Below, piece by piece: positions 27,954 to 37,858 of a stretch of DNA of 64,000 nt. The stretch lies in contig NZ_SHKW01000001.1 of assembly GCF_004217555.1 (NCBI RefSeq), forward strand, positions 2,046,001 to 2,110,000, in the 5' to 3' direction. The stretch comes from Edaphobacter modestus. Its GTDB lineage: Bacteria; Acidobacteriota; Terriglobia; Terriglobales; Acidobacteriaceae. The number at the start of each line of letters is the position of its first letter. Positions within the stretch are counted from its first letter, which is position 1. The notes beneath the pieces are model-generated. The model saw only the letters and a program-made list of their open reading frames with translations. It was not told the DNA's origin and did no database searches. The position numbers and the translations under genes were made by a program.

Positions 27954-29404
27954 AGAATCGTGTTCTCATTCTTAGCGCATGCAGCCTGCTGCCAATCGCA
28001 GGCTGCAAGGTTGGCCCGAACTACAAGACGCCACCGGCCATTCTTGCACCGTCCTTCAAAGAAACTCCGCCACCTAACTCTGCCGACGGCTGGAAGATCG
28101 GCCAGCCCACCGATGCAAAGCTTAAAGGTGCTTGGTGGACGATGTTTGGCGATACGCAACTGAACCAGCTGGAGCCGCAGGTCGATACTGCAAACCAGAC
28201 GTTGAAGGCTGCAGAGGCGAACTTCCGCGCGGCGCGCGCACAGATCGGTTATGCGCGTTCCTATGAAGCACCAACGATTGGCACGTCGCCCTCAACAAGC
28301 GCGGTTCGCGACTCTGCCCACCAGCCGTACCTCCTGTCTTCCATGGCTAACAACGGAACAGGCAGCATGCTTCTCCCCCTCGATCTGAACTACGAGATCG
28401 ATTTGTGGGGACGCGTTCGCCGCGGTGTCACACAGGCGCGTGCGCAGGCGCAGGAAGCGGACGCGGACTTGGAGAATGCGCGGCTGAGCCTTCATGCAGA
28501 GCTTGCGGTGGATTACTTTGGCCTGCGCAGTATGGACGCGCAGGAGGTGCTGCTCGACAGCACCATCAAGGCATACGGAGAAGCCCTCCAACTCACGCTG
28601 GACCGCCACGAAGGCGGTGCCGCGCCGCTCTCGGATGTAGCGCAGGCACGCACGCAACTGGATCAGGCTCGCGTGCAGCGTACCGATGTCGAAGTGCAGC
28701 GCGCGCAGTATGAACACGCGATCGCGGTGCTCATCGGAAGCGCGCCCGCCGCACTCACTATTCCCCCCGCCCCCCTTAACGTCCAACCATCGGAGCTGCC
28801 GAATATCCCGGGTGTCCTGCCGGCTACGCTGTTGGAACGGCGTCCAGACATCGCATCGCGGGAACGTCGAATGGCGGCAGCCAACGAGCAGATCGGTATT
28901 GCTCAGGCGGCCTACTATCCCACGCTTTCACTGAGCGCAGCATCGGGTTTTCTCGGTACATCCGCGCTCAATTGGTTCACCTGGCCAAGCCGCTTCTGGG
29001 CCGTGGGACCGATGCTTTCCGAGACCATCTTCGATGGTGGTCGCCGGCGGGCAACCAAGGAGATCAGCACGGCTCAGTACGATCAGGCTGTGGCTGACTA
29101 CCGACAGACGGCGCTTACCGCGTTTCAGCAGGTAGAAGACAATCTAGCCGCGTTGCGTGTTCTGGATACTGAGGCGCAGCAACAACGAGCAGCGACCGCC
29201 TCTGCCGAGCAATCTCTCGATCTATTCCAAACGCGTTATGCGGGCGGTGTGGATACGTACTTGCAGGTGGTCACGTGGCAGACAGCTGCGTTGAATAACC
29301 AGCGGAACGAGATAGACATTATGCAGCGCCGGCTCGATGCAAGCGTACTACTGATCAAAGCAGTTGGGGGAGGATGGGACCGTGCAAACTTGCCCAATCT
29401 CTGA
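27950..29404 (+). CDS. Outer-membrane efflux channel, NodT family lipoprotein
   Basis: A 484-residue TolC-like outer-membrane factor. The N-terminus MKNRVLILSACSLLPIAGCKVGPNYKTP ends in a lipobox (PIAGC) followed by the VGPNY motif typical of NodT/OprM channels. Two repeated alpha-helical OEP domains follow. The start is a GTG that shares GTGA with the adaptor stop, so translation is coupled. It completes the tripartite pump. Confidence 0.93.
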   Translation: MKNRVLILSACSLLPIAGCKVGPNYKTPPAILAPSFKETPPPNSADGWKIGQPTDAKLKGAWWTMFGDTQLNQLEPQVDTANQTLKAAEANFRAARAQIGYARSYEAPTIGTSPSTSAVRDSAHQPYLLSSMANNGTGSMLLPLDLNYEIDLWGRVRRGVTQARAQAQEADADLENARLSLHAELAVDYFGLRSMDAQEVLLDSTIKAYGEALQLTLDRHEGGAAPLSDVAQARTQLDQARVQRTDVEVQRAQYEHAIAVLIGSAPAALTIPPAPLNVQPSELPNIPGVLPATLLERRPDIASRERRMAAANEQIGIAQAAYYPTLSLSAASGFLGTSALNWFTWPSRFWAVGPMLSETIFDGGRRRATKEISTAQYDQAVADYRQTALTAFQQVEDNLAALRVLDTEAQQQRAATASAEQSLDLFQTRYAGGVDTYLQVVTWQTAALNNQRNEIDIMQRRLDASVLLIKAVGGGWDRANLPNL

Positions 29405-29644
29405 CCCCTCTTATGAAGAGGCCTCTCAATAGTGAAGTGTCTGGCAGAGAATGCTCATCCCGCGAGGAAATGGAACCCAAGGATTCTCACCTCACAGGCG
29501 AGGCGTATAAACAGGGGCTGATTTCGGAAGAGCGGCCCAGCGGTAGAAGAGAAGACCTGCACGAAATTGGACGACGCTTCCAGCGCAAAAGACGCATCCG
29601 TTGACTTGCGATTCGTCGGATTGAAGAAATTAGGAGAGAAGACA

Positions 29645-30952
29645 ATGATTGATCAACAAAAGAAGATCGAGCTCATGGAGCGTCCATCCGCTGTTTTTGC
29701 CCCAGATGTTGAACACGATGCTCAATCTCTGAATGCGACTAAGCTGCGCGATCTCGATGCATTTGAAGAATTCTTTTGGCTCCTTGAGCAGAGTGCTAAT
29801 GTGTCTCACGCAGTTGTCGTTGAAATGAACGGCGCGACGACTATTGGGCAATGGAAGGACGCGATGGATGCCATACGGGTTCGGTACCCTCTTCTATCTG
29901 CGTCGATACTGAAGGTCCCAGGCAAACGTCCTTTGTTTGAAAAGAGGCGGGGAGTTTCAATGCCCTTGCGGATTGCTCCTTTATGGGATTCCCTGGTCTT
30001 GGAAGACGAGATGGAGAAAGAGCTTCAGAAATCTTTTGGCGATGGAAGCGGTCCACTCACGCGGGCAACTCTCTTTCATGCTCGAGATCGTTCTGTCGTT
30101 ATGTTTGCAACACACCATAGCAGCATGGACGGAAAATCGCATCTGCTTCTAGTACAGGATTTGCTTGCTTCTGTTGCGGGAGAAGATCTGGGGGAACCGC
30201 TTGAGGTGCAGCCCGGTCTGGGGCAACTCCTTGGATTGCCGGCCCCAGCTAAGTATGTAAAGAAGTTGGAAGGAAGATCTGTCGCTACGGAAGATGGATC
30301 TCGCGTTGAGTTGCCCAAAGTTCGTGTACAGCGCCTGCAACTGGGCGTGAAGGAGACGTCGGTCCTGCTGGAGCGTGCCAAGAAAGAAGGAACTACCGTG
30401 CATGCCGCGCTGGTTGCTGCGCTGACCCTGGCAGGAAAGCGCTACTCGGAAAAGTGGAATGCGGGGCCAGTACGCTGCATGTCTCCGATTGATATGCGAA
30501 GGACGCTGGGGATTCCAGACGCAGCAGGCGTGTTGATCTCATCATATCTGGCGCCAGTTCTAACTCCAGATGGGGCGTCGTTCTGGGATATCGCAAGAAC
30601 AGTGCGTGAAGATATGCTGCCTGCTCTGCGCGCTGATGGAGCTCGGAATCTTCTGGGTGCGCTGTCATCTATGGTTGCAGAAGAACACAACGCACGAGAT
30701 CTATATCGGTCTGTTCTGAAGGGGCCCTGGGCGCATGAGTTGATGGTGACTAACTATGCAGGATATAGAGTGCGCACAGAATACGCAGGTCTTAATATTG
30801 AAAATCTCTTTACAGGTAGCCCTGCGTTTATACCGGCTTTACAAAAAGTGTCAGTGCTTACTGTGAATGGGAGACTTGGAATGACTGTAGTGGCCCGGGA
30901 TGCGTTTCCGACCTTGCTGAGAGATGCACGCGAGATTTTAACTCGTCTTTAG
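29645..30952 (+). CDS. Condensation-domain-like acyltransferase (HHxxxDG)
   Basis: A 435-residue protein of the CoA-dependent acyltransferase/condensation superfamily (PapA5, wax-ester synthase and NRPS condensation relatives). The active-site motif is THHSSMDG (HHxxxDG) at about residue 157. The DFG-like structural motif is not obvious. Such stand-alone enzymes esterify lipids or small molecules; the substrate here cannot be told. AGGAGA seven bases before the ATG at 29645 supports the start. It lies 240 bases after the efflux channel, same strand, so it may modify a compound handled by the pump, but this is only inference. Confidence 0.8.
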   Translation: MIDQQKKIELMERPSAVFAPDVEHDAQSLNATKLRDLDAFEEFFWLLEQSANVSHAVVVEMNGATTIGQWKDAMDAIRVRYPLLSASILKVPGKRPLFEKRRGVSMPLRIAPLWDSLVLEDEMEKELQKSFGDGSGPLTRATLFHARDRSVVMFATHHSSMDGKSHLLLVQDLLASVAGEDLGEPLEVQPGLGQLLGLPAPAKYVKKLEGRSVATEDGSRVELPKVRVQRLQLGVKETSVLLERAKKEGTTVHAALVAALTLAGKRYSEKWNAGPVRCMSPIDMRRTLGIPDAAGVLISSYLAPVLTPDGASFWDIARTVREDMLPALRADGARNLLGALSSMVAEEHNARDLYRSVLKGPWAHELMVTNYAGYRVRTEYAGLNIENLFTGSPAFIPALQKVSVLTVNGRLGMTVVARDAFPTLLRDAREILTRL

Positions 30953-31039
30953 AGTTTGGTGGGCCACGATACTTGTGCGATATTTGAAGGTCCTTAAACA
31001 TAGCTAATCCCCAGACAAATAATGGGAGCCCGGATTGAT

Positions 31040-31300
31040 TTGTAGCAGTGAGTAAGAGGGACACTGGAACAAGGAGAGCAAGGATGTCCCGAGGCAGGAG
31101 GTATCAACCGGAACAGGTAGTGAACCTGCTGCGACAGATCGAAGTGGCAGTGCCGAACGAAAAGACCGCAGTCGAGGCGTGCAAGGAAGCGGAGATCGTG
31201 GAGCAGACGGACTTCCGCTGGGCGTCAGGAATTTGGCGGTCTGCAGGTGGATCAAGCGAAGCGGCTGAAGAAGCTGGAGCAGGAGAACGCGAAGCTATAA
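31040..31300 (+). mobile_element. IS3-family orfA remnant
   Basis: Starts with a probable IS left end (TGTAGCAGTGAGTAAGAGGGACACTGG region) and an AAGGAG before the ATG at 31084. The frame MSRGRRYQPEQVVNLLRQIEVAV...KEAEIVEQTDFRW matches IS3-family OrfA. A frameshift after W moves the rest, EFGGLQVDQAKRLKKLEQENAKL, to another frame, and TAA at 31298 ends it. The orfB integrase part is absent, and no right end is visible. Confidence 0.8.
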
Positions 31301-32033
31301 TAAGATGTCCCGTCCGCTGCCTGAGCTGCGCCCCGAAGCGAAGGCTTTAGAGACCAGGGCTCGAGCGGATCCTTTTTGAATCAGCCTCTCGCGTGTCGAC
31401 CGCTTTTGGCGACCAGGCCATGTAGAGATCCGCGCATGTTGTCCCAATAACTTGGTTCGGTCTTGAAAAGACCATTCCAGACCGGGTCGATCGACCGTTG
31501 AGCCATCAGTTATCCGAGCGAATCCGCAACAAAAGCCTCCATCTGCGAATGGATCCTAAGCAGTCTCGAAATATTAGTGGTGGTTCGACCTCAAATAATC
31601 TTGCCCGCCGGTGGCTTACGTACATCGCAAAAAATCGCAAGAAATGCCATGCCAGAGCAATCACCACCCGCTGGCTGCTTCGGCTATCGCGTCTATTCCT
31701 TGTGTGACGGAAGAGTAAAGGCCCGATCCTTGGATGGAAGGGCTTGGTCGTCGAACGCCATAGCGCACCACCATGCGAGCTTCAAACATTGAGGTTGATA
31801 TACATCTCGAAAACAATGCCAAACGGACTTCGCAGAGTGAGTGCGGCTAAATCAAAACTTGAGCTAGTTCACGTCGCGCCGCGACGACCTTCTACCTACA
31901 CCTTCGGACTAAAGATCGATCACGCGGTTCTTCATAGCAAAACACAGTTTCGTCACTGAGGGGCCAGGTTGAGGGTTGTTGCTTGAGCCGAATGTAGAGG
32001 GAACGAACCATTTGAACGGGAGAGAGAGCAACA
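31301..32033. other. Gene-free stretch
   Basis: About 730 bases with no supportable gene. Open frames are short, lack binding sites and overlap on both strands. It probably consists of decayed sequence between two mobile or recombined segments. Confidence 0.45.
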
Positions 32034-32441
32034 ATGAAAGTCGGTTTTGTGAGTATGCCCTTCTCAGGCCACCTGAATCCCATGATTACGCTCGCACGCA
32101 GGCTGCAATCGCGCGGACATGAAGTGGTGTTTATTGGCGTTCCGGATGTCGAACCTTTCGCTAATGTAGCCGGTCTGGATTTCGTACCCTTTTGCAAAAA
32201 AGAGTATCCAGAGGGTTCCGTAGCCAAACGCTGGGGTGGCGTGTCAAAGATACACGGCCTAGACGTCATACGGTATTCGTGCAACGAATTGATGCCTGGC
32301 CTCGTCAAAGCGGCATTGGAGGAACTGCCGGAAAAGCTGGCACAGACAGGCGTTGAAGCGCTGGTACTCGACACCCTATGCTTGTTTCACGCACTTGTGC
32401 CCCGTACTCTACCCCGAGCGTTCATCGGAACCGAGCACTAG
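32034..32441 (+). pseudogene. Truncated glycosyltransferase (UGT/MGT family, N-terminal part)
   Basis: A 135-codon frame beginning MKVGFVSMPFSGHLNPMITLARRLQSRGHEVVFIG, the classic acceptor-binding N-terminus of macrolide-type UDP-glycosyltransferases, where HLNP and RGHEV are hallmarks. Full-length enzymes have about 400 residues and a C-terminal sugar-nucleotide domain; here the frame ends at 32441 after a divergent tail (PRTLPRAFIGTEH). The leader and start are repeated at 32548-32578. It cannot be an active transferase. Confidence 0.85.
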
Positions 32442-32641
32442 TAATTGAACATCACGTGTGCTGCGTAACCTTGACTGCAGTCGACCGTCGTTCGGCTGAA
32501 TTCCTCGCAACTTTCCAGGACAGCCGGATAGTCCGCATACCCATAGGCATTTGAACGGGGGAGAGAGCACCAATGAAACTCGGTTTGCCTGCGACCTGCT
32601 ACGAAGGCTACCGGCACTTAAGTGAACAAGGAGAGCGAGCT

Positions 32642-32770
32642 ATGAGCGATCAGAATGGTAACAATCCAACACTCGACGTCGTGTCTAGAGGGAGCTTCTT
32701 AGGCGTTGGATCTGCTGCGCTGGCGACTGTAGCGATGGCGGGACTGACCGCGCATGCACATGCCTCTTCG
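32642..32770 (+). pseudogene. Fragment of a Tat-exported protein (signal region only)
   Basis: An AAGGAG precedes ATG 32642 and the frame reads MSDQNGNNPTLDVVSRGSFLGVGSAALATVAMAGLTAHAHA. This is a twin-arginine-type signal peptide whose second Arg is replaced by Gly (SRGSFLG), so export by Tat would be impaired. After about residue 43 the frame runs antisense through a recJ remnant, so the mature protein is lost. The original product cannot be identified. Confidence 0.65.
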
Positions 32771-33535
32771 TCGAGTGCTGCCTCGAACACGGCAAGCGCC
32801 TCAGCAGGATGGGCCATTCTGCCGGCGGCGTTGATGCGCGGAGCGACGCCGAAGGCCACGTCGCGCGAATCTGGTTTGCATGGATCGGTGCAGCACTTTT
32901 GAGCAACTCTTGCAGCCCCTTGTGTCTCATCGGGAGAGTTCGGCGAGGCCCAGCCTGGCGAGAGTTCACACAATCGGCGATCGAGGCGATCGCTGCATAT
33001 TGACTGCTGCCGGATAACAGCCGCTCGACCTTCGTATCGTTCCAGCAAGCCTTCAGCGCGAACGCCCACGCAAACATCGCAGCCAGGCCCGCTCCGCAGA
33101 ACCCATCAGACCATACTGCCATGGTTTCTGTCTGTTCCTGGATGCGGTGGTGATCGATCACGACGACGTCGATCCCGAGGCGTTGTGCCAGACACACCGC
33201 CGCCCGCGCGTTGATGCCGTTATCGACCGTGATCAGCAAGTCGGTTCCGCTGCACGAAAAGCGATGACCGTTGACGAACTGAGACCGTAACCCTCATTCC
33301 AGTCAGGCAGAGATGTTCTGGCTGGTACTCCCAGACCACCCAGCGCACTGCGTAAAATGTGGGCTCCAAGGACCCCATCGCAGTCGTAATCGCCAAAGAT
33401 GGTGATACGTTCGAGTCTCCGGATAGCACAAAGTACACGAGCTGCGGCCTTTTCCGTCGCCGGAATCGAAAAAAGGGTCTGGGAGATGATTCCACGAAGG
33501 TTGCTCAAGGAAGGAATCGACGTCTTAGATTCCAC
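32765..33535 (-). pseudogene. recJ: recJ-like exonuclease remnant
   Basis: On the minus strand three frames together give RecJ-type DHH phosphoesterase segments: ERITIFGDYDCDGVLGAHIL (D-x-D-x-D motif), then LITVDNGINARAAVCLAQRLGIDVVVIDHHRIQE (DHH motif), then RDVAFGVAPRINAAGRMAHPAEALAVF. Frameshifts lie near 33237 and 32900, and the C-terminal half (DHHA1 and OB domains) is missing after about 32765. RecJ degrades 5' single-stranded DNA; this copy must be inactive. A functional recJ is presumably elsewhere. Confidence 0.85.
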
Positions 33536-33681
33536 GAGCCATCAACACGAACACGTCGGCAATGGGCTGGCATAAGAACACCGTTCCCTCCTTTTGACGG
33601 GACTCCATCATGTGGTTCTACCCAAGTAGACATACGAGCCGGCGCCATGTTCCTCAGCTCGCTGTGCTAGCGTGGAAAGGA

Positions 33682-34446
33682 ATGAAGCGTCGTAGGTCCG
33701 CGGTTCCCACTCTTGTTACCCTGCTCGTGTTCCTGTTGGTGATCGTTCTCTTGATTCGGCTACAGCAGACTCCTCCGTGGCCGAGGCCGCACTCGATGGC
33801 AGAGCTACCCGTACCAGTAATGTCCCACCGTGATCGCGCGGCGGAACGTCCTCGCCGACGTGAGTATAGTGATCGGTCAGAGAGGGCAGGGCCACGCGAT
33901 CAGTCCTGCGGAGATCTTGAAGTCACATGCAGCTCGGAATATTTTCGTCAATGGCACGAACCTGCGAGTAACAGCTGTACGCCTTCGACGCGAAAAGGCT
34001 ATCCGATTCCTGATCCGCGTTGCACACCCGGCGGGATTGATCCGTCCGTGACAGTAAATGTCCTCCGTGACCCTCAATGGAGAACACGTTGCATCCGCAA
34101 TTGCGAGACCAGCGAGCAGGAGAAGCACTTGGCATACTCCTGGTACGGCATACAAAAGCCGCGGGGCAATTCTGGCGACAATCAAGTATGTGAGTTGGAT
34201 CACTTGGTGCCGTTGGAACTCGGCGGTGCGGACGGGATGGGAAATATCTGGACGGAATGTGGCCCGAATGCGACGGTACTCGAAAACCGCTATTTCAAGG
34301 TCAAGGATCGCGTAGAGAACTACCTGGCCGACGAAGTACGAACCGGGCGCGTGCCCCTAGCCACGGCCCAACGCGGCATCGCGACGGATTGGACACAGTA
34401 CCTTTCAGAGGCGAATCGGTATTGTGAATCAGGTGGGCGATGTTAA
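33682..34446 (+). CDS. Membrane-anchored HNH-like protein
   Basis: About 254 residues. One membrane helix at 9-26 (PTLVTLLVFLLVIVLLIR) should place the rest in the periplasm. The C-terminal half has GYPIPDPRCTPGGIDPSVTVNVLRDPQWRTRCIRNCETSE and then CELDHLVPLELGGADGMGNIWTE, an HNH-type core with His174 and Asn188. Proteins of this pattern are common small secreted HNH-like proteins; nuclease activity is plausible but unproven. Several Cys (77, 83, 99, 114, 137, 141, 170, 193) fit disulfides in the periplasm. The frame is open to 33610; the ATG at 33682 directly follows AAGGA, an unusually tight spacing, so the start is uncertain. Confidence 0.75.
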   Translation: MKRRRSAVPTLVTLLVFLLVIVLLIRLQQTPPWPRPHSMAELPVPVMSHRDRAAERPRRREYSDRSERAGPRDQSCGDLEVTCSSEYFRQWHEPASNSCTPSTRKGYPIPDPRCTPGGIDPSVTVNVLRDPQWRTRCIRNCETSEQEKHLAYSWYGIQKPRGNSGDNQVCELDHLVPLELGGADGMGNIWTECGPNATVLENRYFKVKDRVENYLADEVRTGRVPLATAQRGIATDWTQYLSEANRYCESGGRC

Positions 34447-34699
34447 TCAGTCTGTTGCAGTACCCGGCATTTCTTGTGCCAGTTGATCCATCCAGCCGAA
34501 CAACGTATCACCTTTTTGCAATTGATATAGGACTGAATTGTCGTAGTTTAGATATAGTTCCATTGATTTTCGGTTCTAACCGGTGGAACGTTCACGCGGC
34601 TGTCTCTTTGGCAAAGCGCCGCGAGACACTTGAGATCGACAACCCGAAGGCTGACGGACTTCCTCCGAAATATAGGAGTCGCTCAGGAAAGGTTGTTTC

Positions 34700-37600
34700 A
34701 TGGCTGCGCACATCGTCTCTCGATCAAATTTCCTTCTCCTTTTGTTTGTTCTCATGTTGTTCTTGCAGCCGCCCCTTTCTGCCTTGGGGCAGAGCGCACA
34801 AATTGCCGGCACGGTCACTGATCCATCGAAGGCCGTCATCCCAAATGCTTCCATTGGAATCGTCGAAACTGCAACCCAGGTGAAGTGGGACACGATATCG
34901 AATGGGGATGGGCGCTACGTGGCTCCATCGCTTGCCCCGGGCATCTATCAGATCACCGTTCAGGCTCCAAACTTCGAAACCCAGATGGTTCGCGATCTGC
35001 GACTGAATGTCGCGAGTAAAGTATCCCTGGACTTCGTTCTGCATCCGGGAGCAGTGAGCCAGTCGGTCGTCGTCGATGGCGGCGGCATCCATCTCAACAC
35101 CACCGACGCGAGTGTCAGCACGGTCATCGACCGCCGGTTGGTCGAAAACCTTCCTCTGAATGGACGTAGCTTCCAGTCGTTGATGACACTTGCTCCAGGT
35201 GTATTGCTTGTGCCGTCGCAGGGAGTTGGCCAGAGCGGTGAACTGAGCGTGAACGGCCAACGCACCGAGTCCAACTACTTCACCGTCGACGGCGTAAGTG
35301 CCAACATCGGTGCGAGCGTCTCCTCATCCGGATTTACCGGTGCGGGCTTTGCCGGTGCGACTCCCGGGGAGACCGCTCTCGGAACGACCCAGAGCCTCGT
35401 CTCGATTGATGCACTCCAGGAGTTTCGCGCAACCACATCCACCTACTCGGCAGAGTACGGTCGCGGCCCCGGAGGCCAGTTTTCGTTTCAGACGCGCTCG
35501 GGCACAAACCAGTATCACGGAACTGTGTTCGACTACCTGCGCAACGATGCCCTGGATGCGAACAGCTGGTTCAACGGATACACGAACGCCATACCTGTTC
35601 CCAAACAAGCCCTCCGACAGAACGATTTCGGCGGTACACTCGGCGGCTTTCTCGACATTCCTCATCTCTACAACGGTCGGAACAGGACATTCTTCTTCTT
35701 TTCGTATGAGGGACTGCGCCTCATCAACCCAACACCTTCTCAGTTGTACGAGGTTCCCAGCAACGAGCTGAGACAGAAAGCTCCCGATGCGCTGAAGCCG
35801 TTCTTAGCGTCCTTCCCCGTCTCCACCCAGCCGGATAACGGCAACGGACTGTCCTATTACACTGCGGGCTACAGCGCGCCCAGTTCGATCGACACCACCA
35901 GCATTCGTATCGATCACAGCTTCAGCGACAGATTCAAAATCTTCGGACGCTACAGCGATTCCCCTTCCAACAGCACATCTCGTCAGCCATGGAATCTGGC
36001 GCAGGTGAACGCAACGATCATCAACATGAAGACCATCACCCTCGGCGCAACCAATATGCTCAGCCCCACAATGAACAATGAGCTGCGCTTTAACGTAACG
36101 GGCAATGACTATAAATCCTCACGCACCCTGGATGACTTCGGAGGAGCAACTCCCATCAACGTGGCAGGCATTCCGGGCCTGCAGTCCGATAGCTGGCTCA
36201 CGTTCTTTCTCTTCTACGACCTCTATCCGTACTTCCTGCTGGAGCCGCAATCGAATCGTGCGAGACAGGTTAACGTCGTTGATACATTCATGCATACGAT
36301 CGGACGCCACAACTTGAGATATGGAGTGGACTATCGCCGGCTCGTTGTGTCAGAAGCGCTTCCGTCCCTCTGGGAGGTTGGCTTTTATTACGACGAGGCA
36401 TCGGTCCTTGCAAATCAGACTAGCGGTATCAACATGTATAAGCAGTCGATCAACATGAAGGCGGTGTACCCAAATACGTCACTCTTTGCGCAGGACGAAT
36501 GGAAGGTCAATGATCGGCTGAGTCTCTCCTGTGGCGTGCGCTGGGAGCTGAATCCCGCACCGCATGACGCAAACGGCAACACTCCCTACACCGTCGACCA
36601 GATTACGGACCTTTCGACAGTGAAGCTTGCCCCCAAAGGGACCGCTCTCTGGAAGACGACCTATGGCAACTTCGCGCCTCGCCTCGGTGCGGCCTATCAG
36701 ATCCACCGGACACCCGGCAGCAGCACTGTGTTTCGCGCCGGCGCCGGTCTCTTCTACGATACGGGCACCCAGTTGGCTGCGGATGGCTACTATGGCGTAG
36801 GTACGACCGGTTTCCGGTCGTTCAACGGCGATCCATTTCCGTTGACGACAGCTCAGATCGACAGCGTCCCGCAGCCCAATGCCAATCCGCCGTATAACGT
36901 CGCCGTCTGGGGCTTCGATCCACACCTGAAGCTGCCCTATACCGTGCAATGGAATGTTGCCGTGGAGCAACAGCTGGGAGAACAGCAGACGCTCAATATC
37001 AATTACGTTGCGTCAGCATCCCGGAGACTGCTTACGCAGAACTTTTACAGCCCGGATCTGCTGGGCAATCCCAACTTCGCCTCCGGCAATGGGCTTTATC
37101 TAACCACTAACCGCGCAAGTGCCAACTATCAGTCCCTCCAGGTGCGCTTTCAGCGATCGCTGGCGCATGGATTTCAAGGTCTGCTTGGCTACACATGGTC
37201 GCACTCGCTCGACAATGCCAGCACCAACTTCACCATCTACCAGTTGGAACGAGGACCTTCCGATTTCGACATCCGCAACAACTTCCAGGCGGCCCTCTCG
37301 TATGACATTCCAGGGCATTACAGCAACGCTTGGCTATCGTATCCTCTGAAGCACTGGACGCTCGACACCCGCATCTCCGCGCGCTCTGCTTTACCTGTCG
37401 ACATCTTCTCGAGAACAACCATTGACAGCGCTTCCGGGCAGGGACAGCATTTTCATCCTGACAGGGTCCTCTCCCAGCCGTTGTACACCGACAATCCCCT
37501 CGCCCCGACAGGACGACAGATCAATCCACAGGCATTCCAGGAGCTGGACGACGCGAACGGCAATGTTATCGAGGGCAATGCCGGCCGCAACTCCGCCAGA

Positions 37601-37858
37601 GGTTTCGATGCGGTGCAGGCCGATGTGAGCTTGCGCCGGGACTTTCCATTCACAGACCGAGTTGGCCTTCAGTTCCGCGTCGAAGCCTACAACATCTTCA
37701 ATCATCCAAGCTTCGGCTCCATCTACAACTCGCTGGACAATGGGCCGCTCTTTGGCCAGGCGTATACCTCGCTCGCCAGCCAACTCGGAGGGCTCAGTTC
37801 CATCTATCAGCTGGGTGGAGCGCGTTCCATGCAGGTAGCGTTGAAGCTGCATTTCTAG
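34700..37858 (+). CDS. Oar-like TonB-dependent outer-membrane receptor
   Basis: A 1052-residue protein. A signal peptide spans about 1-30 (LLLLFVLMLFLQPPLSALGQ), then a carboxypeptidase-regulatory-like domain (about 33-115, AQIAGTVTDPSKAVIPNASI), then a plug (RRLVENLPLNGRSFQSLMTLAPGV, FTVDGVSAN) and a long beta barrel ending in an aromatic residue (VALKLHF), as required for outer-membrane insertion. This architecture is greatly expanded in Acidobacteriota and is thought to take up oligosaccharides or other large substrates. AGG-AAAGG lies seven bases before the ATG. No substrate-binding partner gene is next to it, but a large sensor kinase follows. Confidence 0.93.
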   Translation: MAAHIVSRSNFLLLLFVLMLFLQPPLSALGQSAQIAGTVTDPSKAVIPNASIGIVETATQVKWDTISNGDGRYVAPSLAPGIYQITVQAPNFETQMVRDLRLNVASKVSLDFVLHPGAVSQSVVVDGGGIHLNTTDASVSTVIDRRLVENLPLNGRSFQSLMTLAPGVLLVPSQGVGQSGELSVNGQRTESNYFTVDGVSANIGASVSSSGFTGAGFAGATPGETALGTTQSLVSIDALQEFRATTSTYSAEYGRGPGGQFSFQTRSGTNQYHGTVFDYLRNDALDANSWFNGYTNAIPVPKQALRQNDFGGTLGGFLDIPHLYNGRNRTFFFFSYEGLRLINPTPSQLYEVPSNELRQKAPDALKPFLASFPVSTQPDNGNGLSYYTAGYSAPSSIDTTSIRIDHSFSDRFKIFGRYSDSPSNSTSRQPWNLAQVNATIINMKTITLGATNMLSPTMNNELRFNVTGNDYKSSRTLDDFGGATPINVAGIPGLQSDSWLTFFLFYDLYPYFLLEPQSNRARQVNVVDTFMHTIGRHNLRYGVDYRRLVVSEALPSLWEVGFYYDEASVLANQTSGINMYKQSINMKAVYPNTSLFAQDEWKVNDRLSLSCGVRWELNPAPHDANGNTPYTVDQITDLSTVKLAPKGTALWKTTYGNFAPRLGAAYQIHRTPGSSTVFRAGAGLFYDTGTQLAADGYYGVGTTGFRSFNGDPFPLTTAQIDSVPQPNANPPYNVAVWGFDPHLKLPYTVQWNVAVEQQLGEQQTLNINYVASASRRLLTQNFYSPDLLGNPNFASGNGLYLTTNRASANYQSLQVRFQRSLAHGFQGLLGYTWSHSLDNASTNFTIYQLERGPSDFDIRNNFQAALSYDIPGHYSNAWLSYPLKHWTLDTRISARSALPVDIFSRTTIDSASGQGQHFHPDRVLSQPLYTDNPLAPTGRQINPQAFQELDDANGNVIEGNAGRNSARGFDAVQADVSLRRDFPFTDRVGLQFRVEAYNIFNHPSFGSIYNSLDNGPLFGQAYTSLASQLGGLSSIYQLGGARSMQVALKLHF

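Noticed and set aside
29374-29604. Short plus-strand frame between the efflux channel and the acyltransferase
   Set aside because: It overlaps the end of the channel gene, has no ribosome site and has charged low-complexity content.
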